Notes: generated by a model from the letters alone, not told the origin. DNA of 43,918 nucleotides from Myxococcota bacterium (GCA_025453555.1 JALOQC010000047.1:1-43918), one strand, 5' to 3'; positions 8,530 to 18,408 are shown, numbered from the stretch's first letter. Made by a program: numbers and translations.

Positions 8530-8999
8530 CAGTGATCGTGACCTGTGTGCTCGCACGCCATTCGGCACTCGGCCTCGCGGGCCAGGCACGTCGCCTCGTC
8601 GCCGTCGTGGCCGAGGTCGTGGCACTCCGACGCGAGCGCGCCTTCCGCGTCGTGGCAGAGGGACGCGAGCTCGCCGCACACCGCGCTCGTCGCCGCATCG
8701 TGATCATGGTGCGACGCGGCGTCGTCCTCGTGTGCATGAGCGTCCGTCGGGACCCCCGCGTCGCCCGCGACACAGACCGCGAGACAGCTCGTGAGCACGG
8801 CTTCGCAGTCCGCCTCCACCTCGTCGTGCCCAGTCGCGTGGCATTCGCTGATGGGGCCGGTACCGGGATCGAGGTCGTGGCAGGCCGCGACGATCTGTCC
8901 GCACGCGCCGGTGCCGTGGTGATGTCCGTCGTCGTCGCCGCACGCGACCAGCGCGGCGACGGAGAAGGAGAAGGAGAGCACGAGCCCGAAGCGAGTCAT
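8529..8999 (-). CDS. His/Cys-rich lipoprotein with an internal duplication
   Basis: This 156-residue protein has a signal ending in lipobox LVAC (Cys20). Two units align: CGQIVAACHD...SECHATGHDEVEADC...C...C, and CGELASLCHD...SECHDLGHDGDEATC...C...C. Each has six cysteines and conserved CHD, ECH and GHD motifs. A His/Asp-rich linker (HAHEDDAASHHDHDAA) separates them, and His-rich ends (GHHHG, HTGHDH) frame them. Binding of a soft or borderline metal such as copper, zinc or nickel is a reasonable inference, but I do not recognise the domain. It is the first gene of the coupled operon with the CX6CH cytochrome and the CcmH-like protein. The start at 8999 was chosen for its signal peptide; the frame stays open upstream. 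Confidence 0.75.
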   Translation of the reverse strand: MTRFGLVLSFSFSVAALVACGDDDGHHHGTGACGQIVAACHDLDPGTGPISECHATGHDEVEADCEAVLTSCLAVCVAGDAGVPTDAHAHEDDAASHHDHDAATSAVCGELASLCHDAEGALASECHDLGHDGDEATCLAREAECRMACEHTGHDH

Positions 9000-9114
9000 C
9001 ACCTCAGTATCGCCGACGGCAGACCACGGGCCAGGTACTGCGACATCACACCGCAGCGCGCGGGGATCGGGACGTCGGCGCGTCGACCCCACGGGTCGGC
9101 ACGACGTTGGCATC

Positions 9115-9140
9115 GAACGTGCCCCACGAACGTGCCCCAC
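9115..9140. repeat. Two exact tandem 13-bp repeats before the UbiA-family gene
   Basis: GAACGTGCCCCAC occurs at 9115-9127 and again at 9128-9140, about 42 bp upstream of the prenyltransferase ATG. It could be a regulatory site or simple slippage. Confidence 0.5.
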
Positions 9141-9181
9141 CGGAGGTCGGCTGCTAGCGTCCGCGCGCAGTGATCGCCGGA

Positions 9182-10048
9182 ATGCTCAAGGCCATGCGGC
9201 CCCACCAGTGGGTCAAGAACGGCTTCGTGGTCGCTCCGCTCGTGTTCGCCAAGGGCCTCGGCGACACCTCGTTGATGCTGCGGAGCGCGGCGGCGTTCCT
9301 CTGCTTCTCGTTCGTCGCGAGCTCGATCTACGTGATGAACGACCTCGCGGACGTCGAGGCGGACCGCGCGCACCCGAAGAAGCGACACCGCCCGATCGCG
9401 AGCGGCAAGGTCTCGGAGCACTCCGCCAAGATCCTCACCGCGGTGCTCGCGACCTGTGCGCTCGCGGGCTCGGCGCTGCTCGGCTGGGAGGTCGCGGCGA
9501 CGATCGCGGGCTACTTGGTCTTGCAGGTCGCCTACACCTTCAAGCTCAAGAAGGTCCCCTACGTCGACGTGCTGTGCATCGCGACGGGCTTCGAGCTGCG
9601 TGTGCTCTGCGGCAGCTTCGCGCTCGACGTGGAGCCTTCGATCTACCTGTTGGTGGTCACGCTCCTGCTCTCGCTCTTCCTCGGGTTCGGCAAACGCGTG
9701 CACGAGCTGCGGCAAGCAGAGACCAGTGAGGCGAGGGAGAAGCAGCGCCTCGCGCTGACCCGCTACAACGAGCGCACGCTGATCGTGCTGCTGCAGACGA
9801 CCGCGCTCGCCACGACCGGCACGTACGTCATGTACACGCTCGACGAGGACACCCGCGCGTTCTTCGGCACCGATTATTTGGCGGCCACGATCGTGTTCAC
9901 CGAGTTCGGGGTGCTCCGGTTCCTCGACCTCGTGCGCAACAAGAGCGACGCCGACAGCCCGACCGAGCAGATGCTCAAGGACTGGCCCTTCCTGCTGAAC
10001 CTCGTCTTCTGGGCCGGCGCGGTGGTGGCCGTCATCTACTTCACGTGA
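9182..10048 (+). CDS. UbiA-family decaprenyl-phosphate phosphoribosyltransferase-like enzyme
   Basis: This 288-residue integral membrane protein has about nine hydrophobic segments. It opens with LKAMRPHQWVKN, typical of decaprenyl-phosphate phosphoribosyltransferases (Rv3806c/UbiA type), and carries the prenyl-phosphate/Mg motif NDLADVEADRAHPKKRHRP (N53, D54, D57, D61) with RPIASG. The second Asp-rich region is reduced, around FGFGKRVHELRQAE. Such enzymes transfer phosphoribose from PRPP to polyprenyl phosphate, the first step to lipid-linked ribose or arabinose donors. An in-frame GTG lies 12 bases upstream, but the ATG fits family N-termini. Two glycosyltransferase genes follow. Similar UbiA proteins occur outside Actinobacteria with untested products, so the substrate is an inference. 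Confidence 0.8.
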   Translation: MLKAMRPHQWVKNGFVVAPLVFAKGLGDTSLMLRSAAAFLCFSFVASSIYVMNDLADVEADRAHPKKRHRPIASGKVSEHSAKILTAVLATCALAGSALLGWEVAATIAGYLVLQVAYTFKLKKVPYVDVLCIATGFELRVLCGSFALDVEPSIYLLVVTLLLSLFLGFGKRVHELRQAETSEAREKQRLALTRYNERTLIVLLQTTALATTGTYVMYTLDEDTRAFFGTDYLAATIVFTEFGVLRFLDLVRNKSDADSPTEQMLKDWPFLLNLVFWAGAVVAVIYFT

Positions 10049-10059
10049 CGGATGCACCT

Positions 10060-10080
10060 CGGCCGGTGGGTCCACGGCCG
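10060..10080 (+). terminator. Hairpin after the UbiA-family gene
   Basis: CGGCCGGTGG pairs with CCACGGCCG (one bulged G) across a GT turn, 11 bp after the stop codon. No T-tract follows, so it is a possible intrinsic or processing signal. Confidence 0.4.
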
Positions 10081-10241
10081 GCGCCGATCGCACGTTCAGC
10101 CGCGTCGAGGGGCGGCGCACGCCTGCGCAGGATCTGCGCAAGATCTGCACGACCAACGCGGGGATTGCATCCGTGTTTCGCCCACGTGAAGCGAAGGAAA
10201 ATAAACGCGGCAGGCGTTGATCCTGCAATGCGATCCCAGGC

Positions 10242-11467
10242 ATGTTCGATCGCGTGGGATATCGGGGGAACGACGGCGACGTCGGCGAGGTCCACGTCCT
10301 CTCGTTCGAGGGGCCGGACTCGTACGCACGTGCAGGTGGGATCGCGACGCGGATCGTCGGACTGACGGACGCGCTCGAGGACACGAGAAGCGAGGTCATC
10401 TCCACCTGCACCGCTGGTGTCAGTGGATCAGCCGCTACCATCCAGCCGGCGTCTACGACGGCGAGGAAGGGAAGATCGCGGACTACGCGCGCTCGTTGCC
10501 GCCGTGGATGCTCGCGCGTCTCGCGCCGAACCTGCTGGGGGGCGGGCGGGCGCTGGTGATCGCGGAAGAACATCAGACGGTGCCCGCGGTGCTGCACCTC
10601 GATCACCTCCTGCGCGAGGCGGGCCTGCGCGACCGCGTGCGGATCCTCTGGAACGCGAACAACACCTTCGGCTTCCACACGATCCCGTGGCCTGCGCTCA
10701 CACGCGCGGCGACGATCACGACGGTGAGCCGCTACATGCGGCAGTGGATGCTCGACCACGTCGGCGTCGAGCCGCTGGTGATCCCGAACGGGCTCGGTGA
10801 CGAAGCGTTCGCGGCGATCACTGGCGATCAGCTCCGCGAGCTCAAGCGACACACCCACGGCCGCACGCTGCTCACGAAGGTCGCGCGTTTCGATCCCGAC
10901 AAGCGTTGGATGACCGCGATCTCCGCGGTAGCGGCGCTGAAGCAGCGAGGCGCCAAGCCGCTCCTGCTCGCGCGCGGCGGGCTGGAAGCGCACGGCGTCG
11001 AGGTGATCGAGCGGGCACGGGCGCTCGGGCTGCGGGTCTCCGAACGAACCACGAGCGGCCCGGGTGGCGCGGGCCTCGCGGGCGCGCTCCACGACGCGCG
11101 TGAACACGACGTGGTGGTGATGCGCTCCCACCTCGACGACGAAGCCAAGCGCGTGCTCTATCGCGGGAGCGCGGCGGTGCTGGCCAACAGCGGCCACGAG
11201 CCCTTCGGCTTGGTCGGCCTCGAGGCGATGGCTGCGGGCGGCGTCGCGTGCACCGGCGTCAGCGGCGAGGACTACGCGGTCTCCGGAAGCAACGCGCTGG
11301 TGGTGCAGACGGCGGATCCGCGCGAGCTGGTGGAGGACGTCGAGCTCTTGCGGCGCTCCCCCGGGATCGCGAAGTCGATCCGACGCGAAGGGCAGCGCAC
11401 CGCGAAGCAGTTCGCGTGGTCGCAGGTGGTCGAGCGGAGCTTGTTCCCGCAGATCCGCCCGGCGTGA
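10242..11467 (+). pseudogene. GT4 glycosyltransferase interrupted by a frameshift near 10379
   Basis: The N-terminal part (10242 to about 10379) reads VHVLSFEGPDSYARAGGIAT...VGLTDALE, a typical glycogen-synthase-like GT4 start. The rest continues in another frame from about 10379: GHEKRGHLHLHRWCQW, then YDGEEGKIADYARSLPP, NTFGFHTIPW, IPNGLGDEAF, VARFDPDKRW, and the donor-site motif GHEPFGLVGLEAMAAGG near residue 320. Neither frame alone gives a full enzyme. Joining them also leaves the first Rossmann unit short by the usual strand and loop after the first long helix. A deletion of some tens of bases that also shifted the frame is the simplest explanation; an assembly error is possible. If intact elsewhere, it would transfer a sugar from a nucleotide donor to an envelope acceptor. 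The 24-kb-scale neighbourhood offers no second copy. Confidence 0.7.
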
Positions 11468-11527
11468 GACGACGGCGCGTGAGACGACGGTCCGCGTGAG
11501 ACGACGGTCCGCGTGAGACGACGGTCG
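11462..11527. repeat. 17-bp tandem repeat spanning the glycosyltransferase stop codon
   Basis: GCGTGAGACGACGGTCC occurs as a shortened first copy (11462-11476) and three full-length copies (11477-11493, 11494-11510, 11511-11527, the last ending CG). The first copy supplies the TGA stop at 11465-11467. After it, 11528-11693 holds no intact gene. Confidence 0.85.
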
Positions 11528-11538
11528 GACCGGGCCGC

Positions 11539-11693
11539 GAGCTCGCGCACGCGCCGAGCGCGGGCGACGACCCGAGCTTCGTCGCCGTTCACGTCGCCGA
11601 CCACGACCACGTCCACGTCCACGATCACGAGGGCCACGCCCGCGTGGACGTACGGATCGACTTGCCCGCGAGAATCGTAGAATCGATCTCGGT
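11539..11693 (+). other. Possible remnant of a His-rich coding region
   Basis: One plus-strand frame reads ELAHAPSAGDDPSFVAVHVA, then a DHDHVHVHDHEGH run, then RVDVRIDLPARIVESI. It has no start codon or stop of its own and simply runs into the antisense of the next gene. The final part resembles the amphipathic tails of bacterial anti-sigma or SHOCT-like proteins. It may be a leftover C-terminal coding piece, or chance. Confidence 0.25.
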
Positions 11694-14600
11694 TCAAAGG
11701 TTGCGGATACGCAGCAGGATGAACTTGTTGTTCAGCCGCTTGTCCGTGACTTCTTCGATCTCTCGGCCGGAGACGACGCTGCGGAAGCTGCCGACGCGGG
11801 AGTGCTCCATCACGAAATACGCGGTCTTTCCGCGGTTTCGGCCCAGCCAATCGCGGAGCTTGGCGTTGTCGAGGTCGACGAAGGCGAAGACTCGGTTGCC
11901 GGTGTAGAAGTTCTCGCCCTTCCAGTTCATCTGCCAGGCGATCACGGGCTCTTCGGGGCCGGTGCGCTCGTCGTAGTAGGTCTCGAAGAGCTCGCGCATG
12001 CCCCAATGGGGCGAGAGATCGACCATGTAGACGTTGAGGGTCCAGCCGCAGAAGAGCACCGAGAGACCGACCATCGCGCGTGCCGCAGCGGCGCGGGTCC
12101 AGCGGAAGATCATCGCGAGGAACACGAGACCACTGACGATCGCGAAGCCGCTCAGGATCGGGCGGTAGTCGAAGTGATCGGGCCAGGGGCGGCCGTAGTT
12201 GTAGACGAAGAGATGAATGAGACGCTCGTAGCCGTAGGGGTGCGCGCTCGTGGCCCACGCGAGGTCGCGACCCACGAACGCGACGAGGACCGCGCCCGCG
12301 CCGACCGCGACGGAGAGCGAGAGATCTTCGGCCTTCGCGAGCGCGCTGGGCGGGGTGTCGGCGCCGAGGCGGTGTTGCCAGAGCCAGCGCGCGCTCCACG
12401 CGAGCACCGCCGCGCCCACGAAGATCGCCGCGAACGCCCCCGCGGTCGGCCAGCCGTGCGAGAGGACCCAGTCTTGGCGCTCCGCGAGCGGGACCTCTTC
12501 CGGGACCACACCGCGCACGTCGCCGTAGAGACCCGCGACGCCGAGCACGAGCGCGAGCGGCGCGAACAGCGCGCCGAGGGTGGCCAAGCGCCGGAGGCGG
12601 GGGCTTCCTTCGCCGTCCTCGCCGAAGAGGCGATCGAGGAAGACGCCCGCGAGGAGCGCGGCGGGCGGCACGGCGGGGAAGATGTAGTGGTGGAACTTCG
12701 TGATCATCGCGCTGAAGAGCACGAACGATCCGACGAACCAGAGGCCGAAGAGGGTGAGCGTCTCGCGCCGATGCCAGGCCGCGCGGCTCTCGGGATCGGC
12801 GGGGAGCTCGCGCCAACGGTAGGGACCTACCTTCGGACGCGTGGGATCGCTCGCGTCGCGGTCGCGCATCCAGAGCCAGCCGAGGACGGCCGCGGGGACC
12901 AAGCCGACCCAGGGGAAGAGCGCGTAGCCGAGCTGCCAGAGGAAGTACTGCACGCTCCCGGTGTCGCCGTGCACGCCCGCCGCGAGGCGGTTGAAGTTGT
13001 CGTGCACGAGCAGGCGGTCCGTGAAGCCGGTGCCGTGACGGACGTACATCGCGACGAACCAGGGCATGCCGATCACGAGCGCGATGAGCACGCCGGGCGC
13101 GATGCGCAGGCGGCCTTCGAAGAGCAGATCCCAGCGGCGTGACGCGACGAGGTAGAAGAGCGCGACCATGCCGGGGATGGCGAGGCCGGGGATCGTCTTG
13201 CCCATGAAGGCGAGACCGCAGAAGACGTAGAAGCCGACCATGAGCAGCGCTTGTTTCCGCTGCTCGCGGCGGATCCACCAGATCACGATCGCGAGGCCGA
13301 CGAGCCAGAAGAGGCCTTGGAGGAAGGGCTCACCGAGGATGCCTTCGACGGCAGGGCGGGTGTCACGAAACTCGGGGTTGCCGGGGACTTGGCCTTCACC
13401 GAGGCCGCCGGGGTTGTCACCGGAGCCGTAGAGGAAGACGTCCTCGACGAACGCGAAACCTTCGCTCGGGTAGAAGCGGACGTTGCGGGAAATCAGGTAG
13501 AGCGCCTGCGGGAGACCGACGAGGAGGAGCAGGAAGGCGACCAGGGCTTGGCCGCTCCAGCAGCTCCCGAGCACCCGGATGCGGCGGGCGATCGCGTCGG
13601 GCTCGGTCGCGATGGCGAGCGCGAGCAGGCACATCGCGATGACGAGGTTCGCGACCAGGTACATGTCCGTGATGGCCTGGTGCGAGAGGAAGAAGAAGTG
13701 TGGCGCGGTGGCGAGCGCAATCGCGGAGATCGCACCGGCGCGGGCACCGAAGAAACGTCGGATCGTCGCGTAGGCGACCATCACGGCCGCGATGGAGAAC
13801 ATCACGACCGGCAGGCGGATCGCCCACTCCGGCGCGGCGGGATTCGCGTCGGGGCTGCAGTCCACTCCGAGCGCGGAGAGGGTGAGGGCCTCCGACCAGA
13901 AGATCAGGATCGGCTTGGACCAGAACCAGTTTTCTTGGGCCCACCAGAGGCTGATCCAGTCGTCGCGCGCGATCATCTCTCGGGCGACTTCGCCGTAATG
14001 GGTCTCCCAGGGATCCCAGAGCGAGAAGGTGCCGAGGAGTGGCAGGTAGAGGAAGCCGACCACCACGAAGACGAGCAAACCCATGCGACGCAGCGACGCC
14101 GGGATCAGCGCGGCGAGGGCGAGCGCGATCGCGTAGGGGAGCGCGTCGTAGCCGAGGAACGCGCCGACGAGCACGGTGGCGATCGCGAGGCCACCGCCGA
14201 CGAGCGGCTGCTGCCAGACCGCTTCGCCCTCGAGGCGGCCGAGCGCGGAGTCGCGCCAGGAGCGGGCTTCGGGGTCGTCGCGGAGGAGGCCGGTGAGATC
14301 GAGGAGGCCACGGACACCGAGGAGCATCGTGACGAGGCCGAGGAGCGCGCCGTGCGGGAGCTTCTCGGCGTGGGCCATGAGCAGGAAGGTGCCGAAGAGG
14401 CCGACGGCGGCGAGGAGCGCGCCACGGATGCGCTGCGCGCGCGGGATGGGCGGGAGCGCGGCGGTGGGCGGCGGGAGGCCACGCCCGGAGAACCCGGAGA
14501 AGAGCGACTTCTTCGTTTCCGCAGCGGCCGCTTCCTTCCCGCTCGCGTCGTTCGCGGCCGCGTCCTTCGCTGCGTCCTTCGGGCTCGCGTCCTGGCTCGG

Positions 14601-14825
14601 CTCGCTCGACGCCGAAGCGCCAGGGTCGCTCGCACCCTTCTCTTTCGCGCGCGCCTTCTTCCCCTTCTTGCCCTTCTTCTTCGTGGGGCCGTCCTCGGTC
14701 GTGTCCTCGGTCGCCGGATCGGCGCCGCTCGTCTCGGCGGGCTCGCTCGCGAGGGTCGGTTCGGACGCGGCCGAAGCCACGGGCTCGGACTCCTCGGAGG
14801 GAGCCTTCTTCTCGTCGTCGCTCAT
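11694..14825 (-). CDS. GT39/ArnT-like integral membrane glycosyltransferase
   Basis: This 1043-residue protein has a charged, Lys/Ala/Ser/Glu-rich cytoplasmic head (residues 1-120, with KKKGKKGKKARAK) followed by at least twelve hydrophobic segments. After the first few helices comes the GT-C signature LWDPWETHYGEVAREM (about 267-282), containing the catalytic acidic residues of the PMT/ArnT fold, then WFWSKPILIFW and later KFHHYIFPAVPP. Family members move a sugar from a polyprenyl-phosphate carrier to lipid A, protein or glycan on the outer face of the inner membrane. At 1043 residues it is about twice ArnT length; the added length is the N-terminal tail and extra helices. It converges on the broken GT4 gene. 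Two palindromic repeats lie 24 bp upstream of the ATG. The acceptor is unknown. Confidence 0.85.
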   Translation of the reverse strand: MSDDEKKAPSEESEPVASAASEPTLASEPAETSGADPATEDTTEDGPTKKKGKKGKKARAKEKGASDPGASASSEPSQDASPKDAAKDAAANDASGKEAAAAETKKSLFSGFSGRGLPPPTAALPPIPRAQRIRGALLAAVGLFGTFLLMAHAEKLPHGALLGLVTMLLGVRGLLDLTGLLRDDPEARSWRDSALGRLEGEAVWQQPLVGGGLAIATVLVGAFLGYDALPYAIALALAALIPASLRRMGLLVFVVVGFLYLPLLGTFSLWDPWETHYGEVAREMIARDDWISLWWAQENWFWSKPILIFWSEALTLSALGVDCSPDANPAAPEWAIRLPVVMFSIAAVMVAYATIRRFFGARAGAISAIALATAPHFFFLSHQAITDMYLVANLVIAMCLLALAIATEPDAIARRIRVLGSCWSGQALVAFLLLLVGLPQALYLISRNVRFYPSEGFAFVEDVFLYGSGDNPGGLGEGQVPGNPEFRDTRPAVEGILGEPFLQGLFWLVGLAIVIWWIRREQRKQALLMVGFYVFCGLAFMGKTIPGLAIPGMVALFYLVASRRWDLLFEGRLRIAPGVLIALVIGMPWFVAMYVRHGTGFTDRLLVHDNFNRLAAGVHGDTGSVQYFLWQLGYALFPWVGLVPAAVLGWLWMRDRDASDPTRPKVGPYRWRELPADPESRAAWHRRETLTLFGLWFVGSFVLFSAMITKFHHYIFPAVPPAALLAGVFLDRLFGEDGEGSPRLRRLATLGALFAPLALVLGVAGLYGDVRGVVPEEVPLAERQDWVLSHGWPTAGAFAAIFVGAAVLAWSARWLWQHRLGADTPPSALAKAEDLSLSVAVGAGAVLVAFVGRDLAWATSAHPYGYERLIHLFVYNYGRPWPDHFDYRPILSGFAIVSGLVFLAMIFRWTRAAAARAMVGLSVLFCGWTLNVYMVDLSPHWGMRELFETYYDERTGPEEPVIAWQMNWKGENFYTGNRVFAFVDLDNAKLRDWLGRNRGKTAYFVMEHSRVGSFRSVVSGREIEEVTDKRLNNKFILLRIRNL

Positions 14826-14848
14826 GGTGAAGCCAGGCTGTTCTTGCT

Positions 14849-14912
14849 CGGGTCGGCGGGGTCAGCCGCCGACTTGTCGCCGGGTCGGCGGGGTCAGCCG
14901 CCGAGGTGTCGC
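14849..14912. repeat. Two tandem 32-bp repeats with the GGCGGGGTCAGCCGCC core
   Basis: Units 14849-14880 and 14881-14912 differ at only two bases over 32. Each carries the same first 22 bases as the array inside the kelch gene, including the GGCGG/CCGCC hairpin. They lie between the start of the GT39 gene and the divergent deiminase gene. Confidence 0.9.
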
Positions 14913-15317
14913 GGGCGCGACGCGCGCGCGGGCCGCGGAGCATAGTACCGCTCGCGAACGCGTCGAAGAGACGAGTGTCTTCCGAGGGTTGTGCGCTTCC
15001 CTGTGGGCGACGGGTCCCCGTGGAGGTCGCCTACGTGCCACGCGTACCGAGCGAACCGCGTGAGTCGAACCGTCGGCGGCCGAGCCGTCTCCGGTCGAGC
15101 GGCCCGCGAATCGAGTCGTCCGCGAACGAGGAGGACCGGTCGAAGCACGTCGGGGGCGTGCGCCCACGAGTCGTTGCGCGATCGCGAAAGGTCTGCGCAC
15201 CTCGGTTCACGTCGCCATCGGCGATGGAGAGGGTCCCGATCGATTTCTCGTGTGTTTCCGAGTCAGGAATTTCCGGGGAGAACGAGGCACGCGCGTTGCT
15301 GAACCGATCGACGTTCG
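14913..15317. other. Intergenic stretch, no gene seen
   Basis: This 405-bp stretch separates the divergent GT39 and deiminase genes. Frames here are open only because of base composition and show no protein-like sequence. It presumably holds both promoters, but I cannot point to clear -35/-10 elements. Confidence 0.5.
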
Positions 15318-16418
15318 ATGCTTCGTCGCGTGGCCGTCTTCGTGCTCGCCACTTGTGCGCCGATCCCGTTCGCGGAGGCGCCCGCGAAGCTCTTGCCGCG
15401 CGGCGCCCACGCGGCGGTGGGTCCGGTGCGGATGTCGGAGCCGACCTCGAGCGTGGAGTCGGTGGAGGTCTCGGCGCCGAGCCCACGCGCGCTCGGCGAT
15501 CTCCGCGGCCGGCGGCTGGTGGTCGCGTGGACGCCCGGTGCATCGGACCACGCGGCGGTGTTCGGGCCGCTGCTGGCGCTCGGCACGCTGGAAGCGCGCG
15601 CGCCCTTGGTGTTGCTCGCGCCCGACGTCGCGCCGAGCACGGTGCGCGCGCACATCCGAGAGCACGGAGGCGATCCGTCGAACGTCGAGCTCATGCCCGC
15701 GCCGCTCGACACGTTCTGGATCCGTGACTTCGGGCCGCAGGTGGTCGCGGTCGGAGGGACGCACTACTTCGTCGACTTCCCGTACGACACCGAGCGGCCG
15801 GAGGACGACGTGGTGCCGGAGCGGCTCGGCGCCCGCTTCGGGCTCGCGACGCGGCGGACCGCGATGGACATCGAGGGCGGTCACCTCGTGGTCGAAGGCG
15901 GGGTCTGCATCACGAACGACGACGTGGTGCGGCGCGGGAAGCTGCTGGGCTGGACGAAGGTGGAGGTCGCGGCGGAGCTCGAGGGGCTCTTCGGGTGCCG
16001 AAGCGTGGTGTACGTGCCAGCGCTCGAAGGGGAGCCGACGGGGCACGTCGATCTCTACGTGGCCGCGACGGGGCACGGGCGCGTGGTGGTGGGTCGCTAC
16101 ACGCGCGAGCAAGACGCGACGAACGCGCGGCGGCTCGATCGCGCGGCGCGGCAGCTCACGGAGGCGGGCCTGCACGTGACGCGGGTTCCGATGCCGTCGA
16201 ACGCGGAGCGCACGTTGTTCCGCAGCTACACGAACCTGGTGGTGCTTCCTTCGGCCACGCTGGTGCCGCGCTACCTGGAAGACCGCGATCACGAAGAAGA
16301 GGCCTACGCGATCCTGCGCGCGGAGCTACACGGCAAGACGCTGCAGCCGCTGGTGGCCGACGAGCTGATCGAGCTCGAAGGCGCGCTGCACTGCGTGGCG
16401 CTCACGCTGCCGTTTTAG
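15318..16418 (+). CDS. Agmatine/peptidyl-arginine deiminase family protein, probably exported
   Basis: This 366-residue protein matches the PAD_porph family: WIRDFGP (residues 134-140), DIEGGHLVVEGG (about 184-195), EPTGHVDLYV (His243) and the terminal LEGALHC with the expected nucleophile Cys359. The family hydrolyses guanidinium groups: agmatine to N-carbamoylputrescine, or peptidyl-arginine to citrulline. The N-terminus MLRRVAVFVLATCAPIPFAEA looks like a signal peptide, which would favour an extracytoplasmic peptidyl-arginine-type role over cytosolic agmatine use. There are about 45 extra residues before the catalytic domain. It stands alone, divergent from the GT39 gene. The family is certain; the substrate is open. 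Confidence 0.85.
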   Translation: MLRRVAVFVLATCAPIPFAEAPAKLLPRGAHAAVGPVRMSEPTSSVESVEVSAPSPRALGDLRGRRLVVAWTPGASDHAAVFGPLLALGTLEARAPLVLLAPDVAPSTVRAHIREHGGDPSNVELMPAPLDTFWIRDFGPQVVAVGGTHYFVDFPYDTERPEDDVVPERLGARFGLATRRTAMDIEGGHLVVEGGVCITNDDVVRRGKLLGWTKVEVAAELEGLFGCRSVVYVPALEGEPTGHVDLYVAATGHGRVVVGRYTREQDATNARRLDRAARQLTEAGLHVTRVPMPSNAERTLFRSYTNLVVLPSATLVPRYLEDRDHEEEAYAILRAELHGKTLQPLVADELIELEGALHCVALTLPF

Positions 16419-16481
16419 TGTTCGCTGCGCGAGCCCCACGAGCCTTCGCTCACTTCGTGAGCTCTGATTGCGTGAAGACGA

Positions 16482-16507
16482 GGGTTCCAAGGGGCGCAGC
16501 CCCTTGG
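16482..16507. terminator. Repeat hairpin after the deiminase gene, copy 1
   Basis: GGGTTCCAAGGGGCGCAG leads into CCCCTTGG, so CCAAGGGG (16487-16494) pairs perfectly with CCCCTTGG (16500-16507) around CGCAG. The first 22 bases recur at 18409-18430 with one change. Further along, 16592-16609 forms another near-perfect palindrome (CGCGGGGA/TCCCCGCG). The 277-bp gap before pgm is otherwise non-coding. Confidence 0.6.
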
Positions 16508-16695
16508 CCCGCGGAGCGTCCGAGGGCCGCTCCCGCAGCGAAGCCGAAGCGCAGCGAAGGCGCAACGAAGGGTGCGGACCGAGGAGGGGGTCGCGGGGAT
16601 CTCCCCGCGCTCCGTGAGCGGAGGCCGAAGGCCGCAGCGAACACAAGACGCCGCTCCCTTGACCCGCGGGGCGGAGTCGCCTTCGATGCGCGGCC

Positions 16696-18324
<1,629 letters not shown>

Positions 18325-18408
18325 CGCTCAGCGGATCGCCCTCCGTGAACCCAGCGCGAAGCGCGCGTATGGAGAAGCTCGTAGCAATCAAGCCAAGCGC
18401 GAAGAACA

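Noticed and set aside
9115-9140. The two 13-bp GAACGTGCCCCAC repeats as a strong operator finding
   Set aside because: Direct tandem repetition without dyad symmetry and without another copy in the window gives little support; kept only as a repeat feature.
10217-10378. TTG-initiated N-terminus for the GT4 protein in the second frame
   Set aside because: The first 54 codons in that frame are Arg-rich nonsense, while the other frame there encodes a standard GT4 N-terminus; a frameshift explains both.
11644-11907. Plus-strand frame starting MDVRIDLPARIVESI as a gene
   Set aside because: Beyond the first 17 residues it is the antisense of the GT39 C-terminus. Only the first part may be a coding remnant.
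14862-15200. Minus-strand frame of 112 codons between the GT39 and deiminase genes
   Set aside because: Composition is Arg/Pro/Thr-rich with no recognisable start signal or domain, and it runs through the palindromic repeats.
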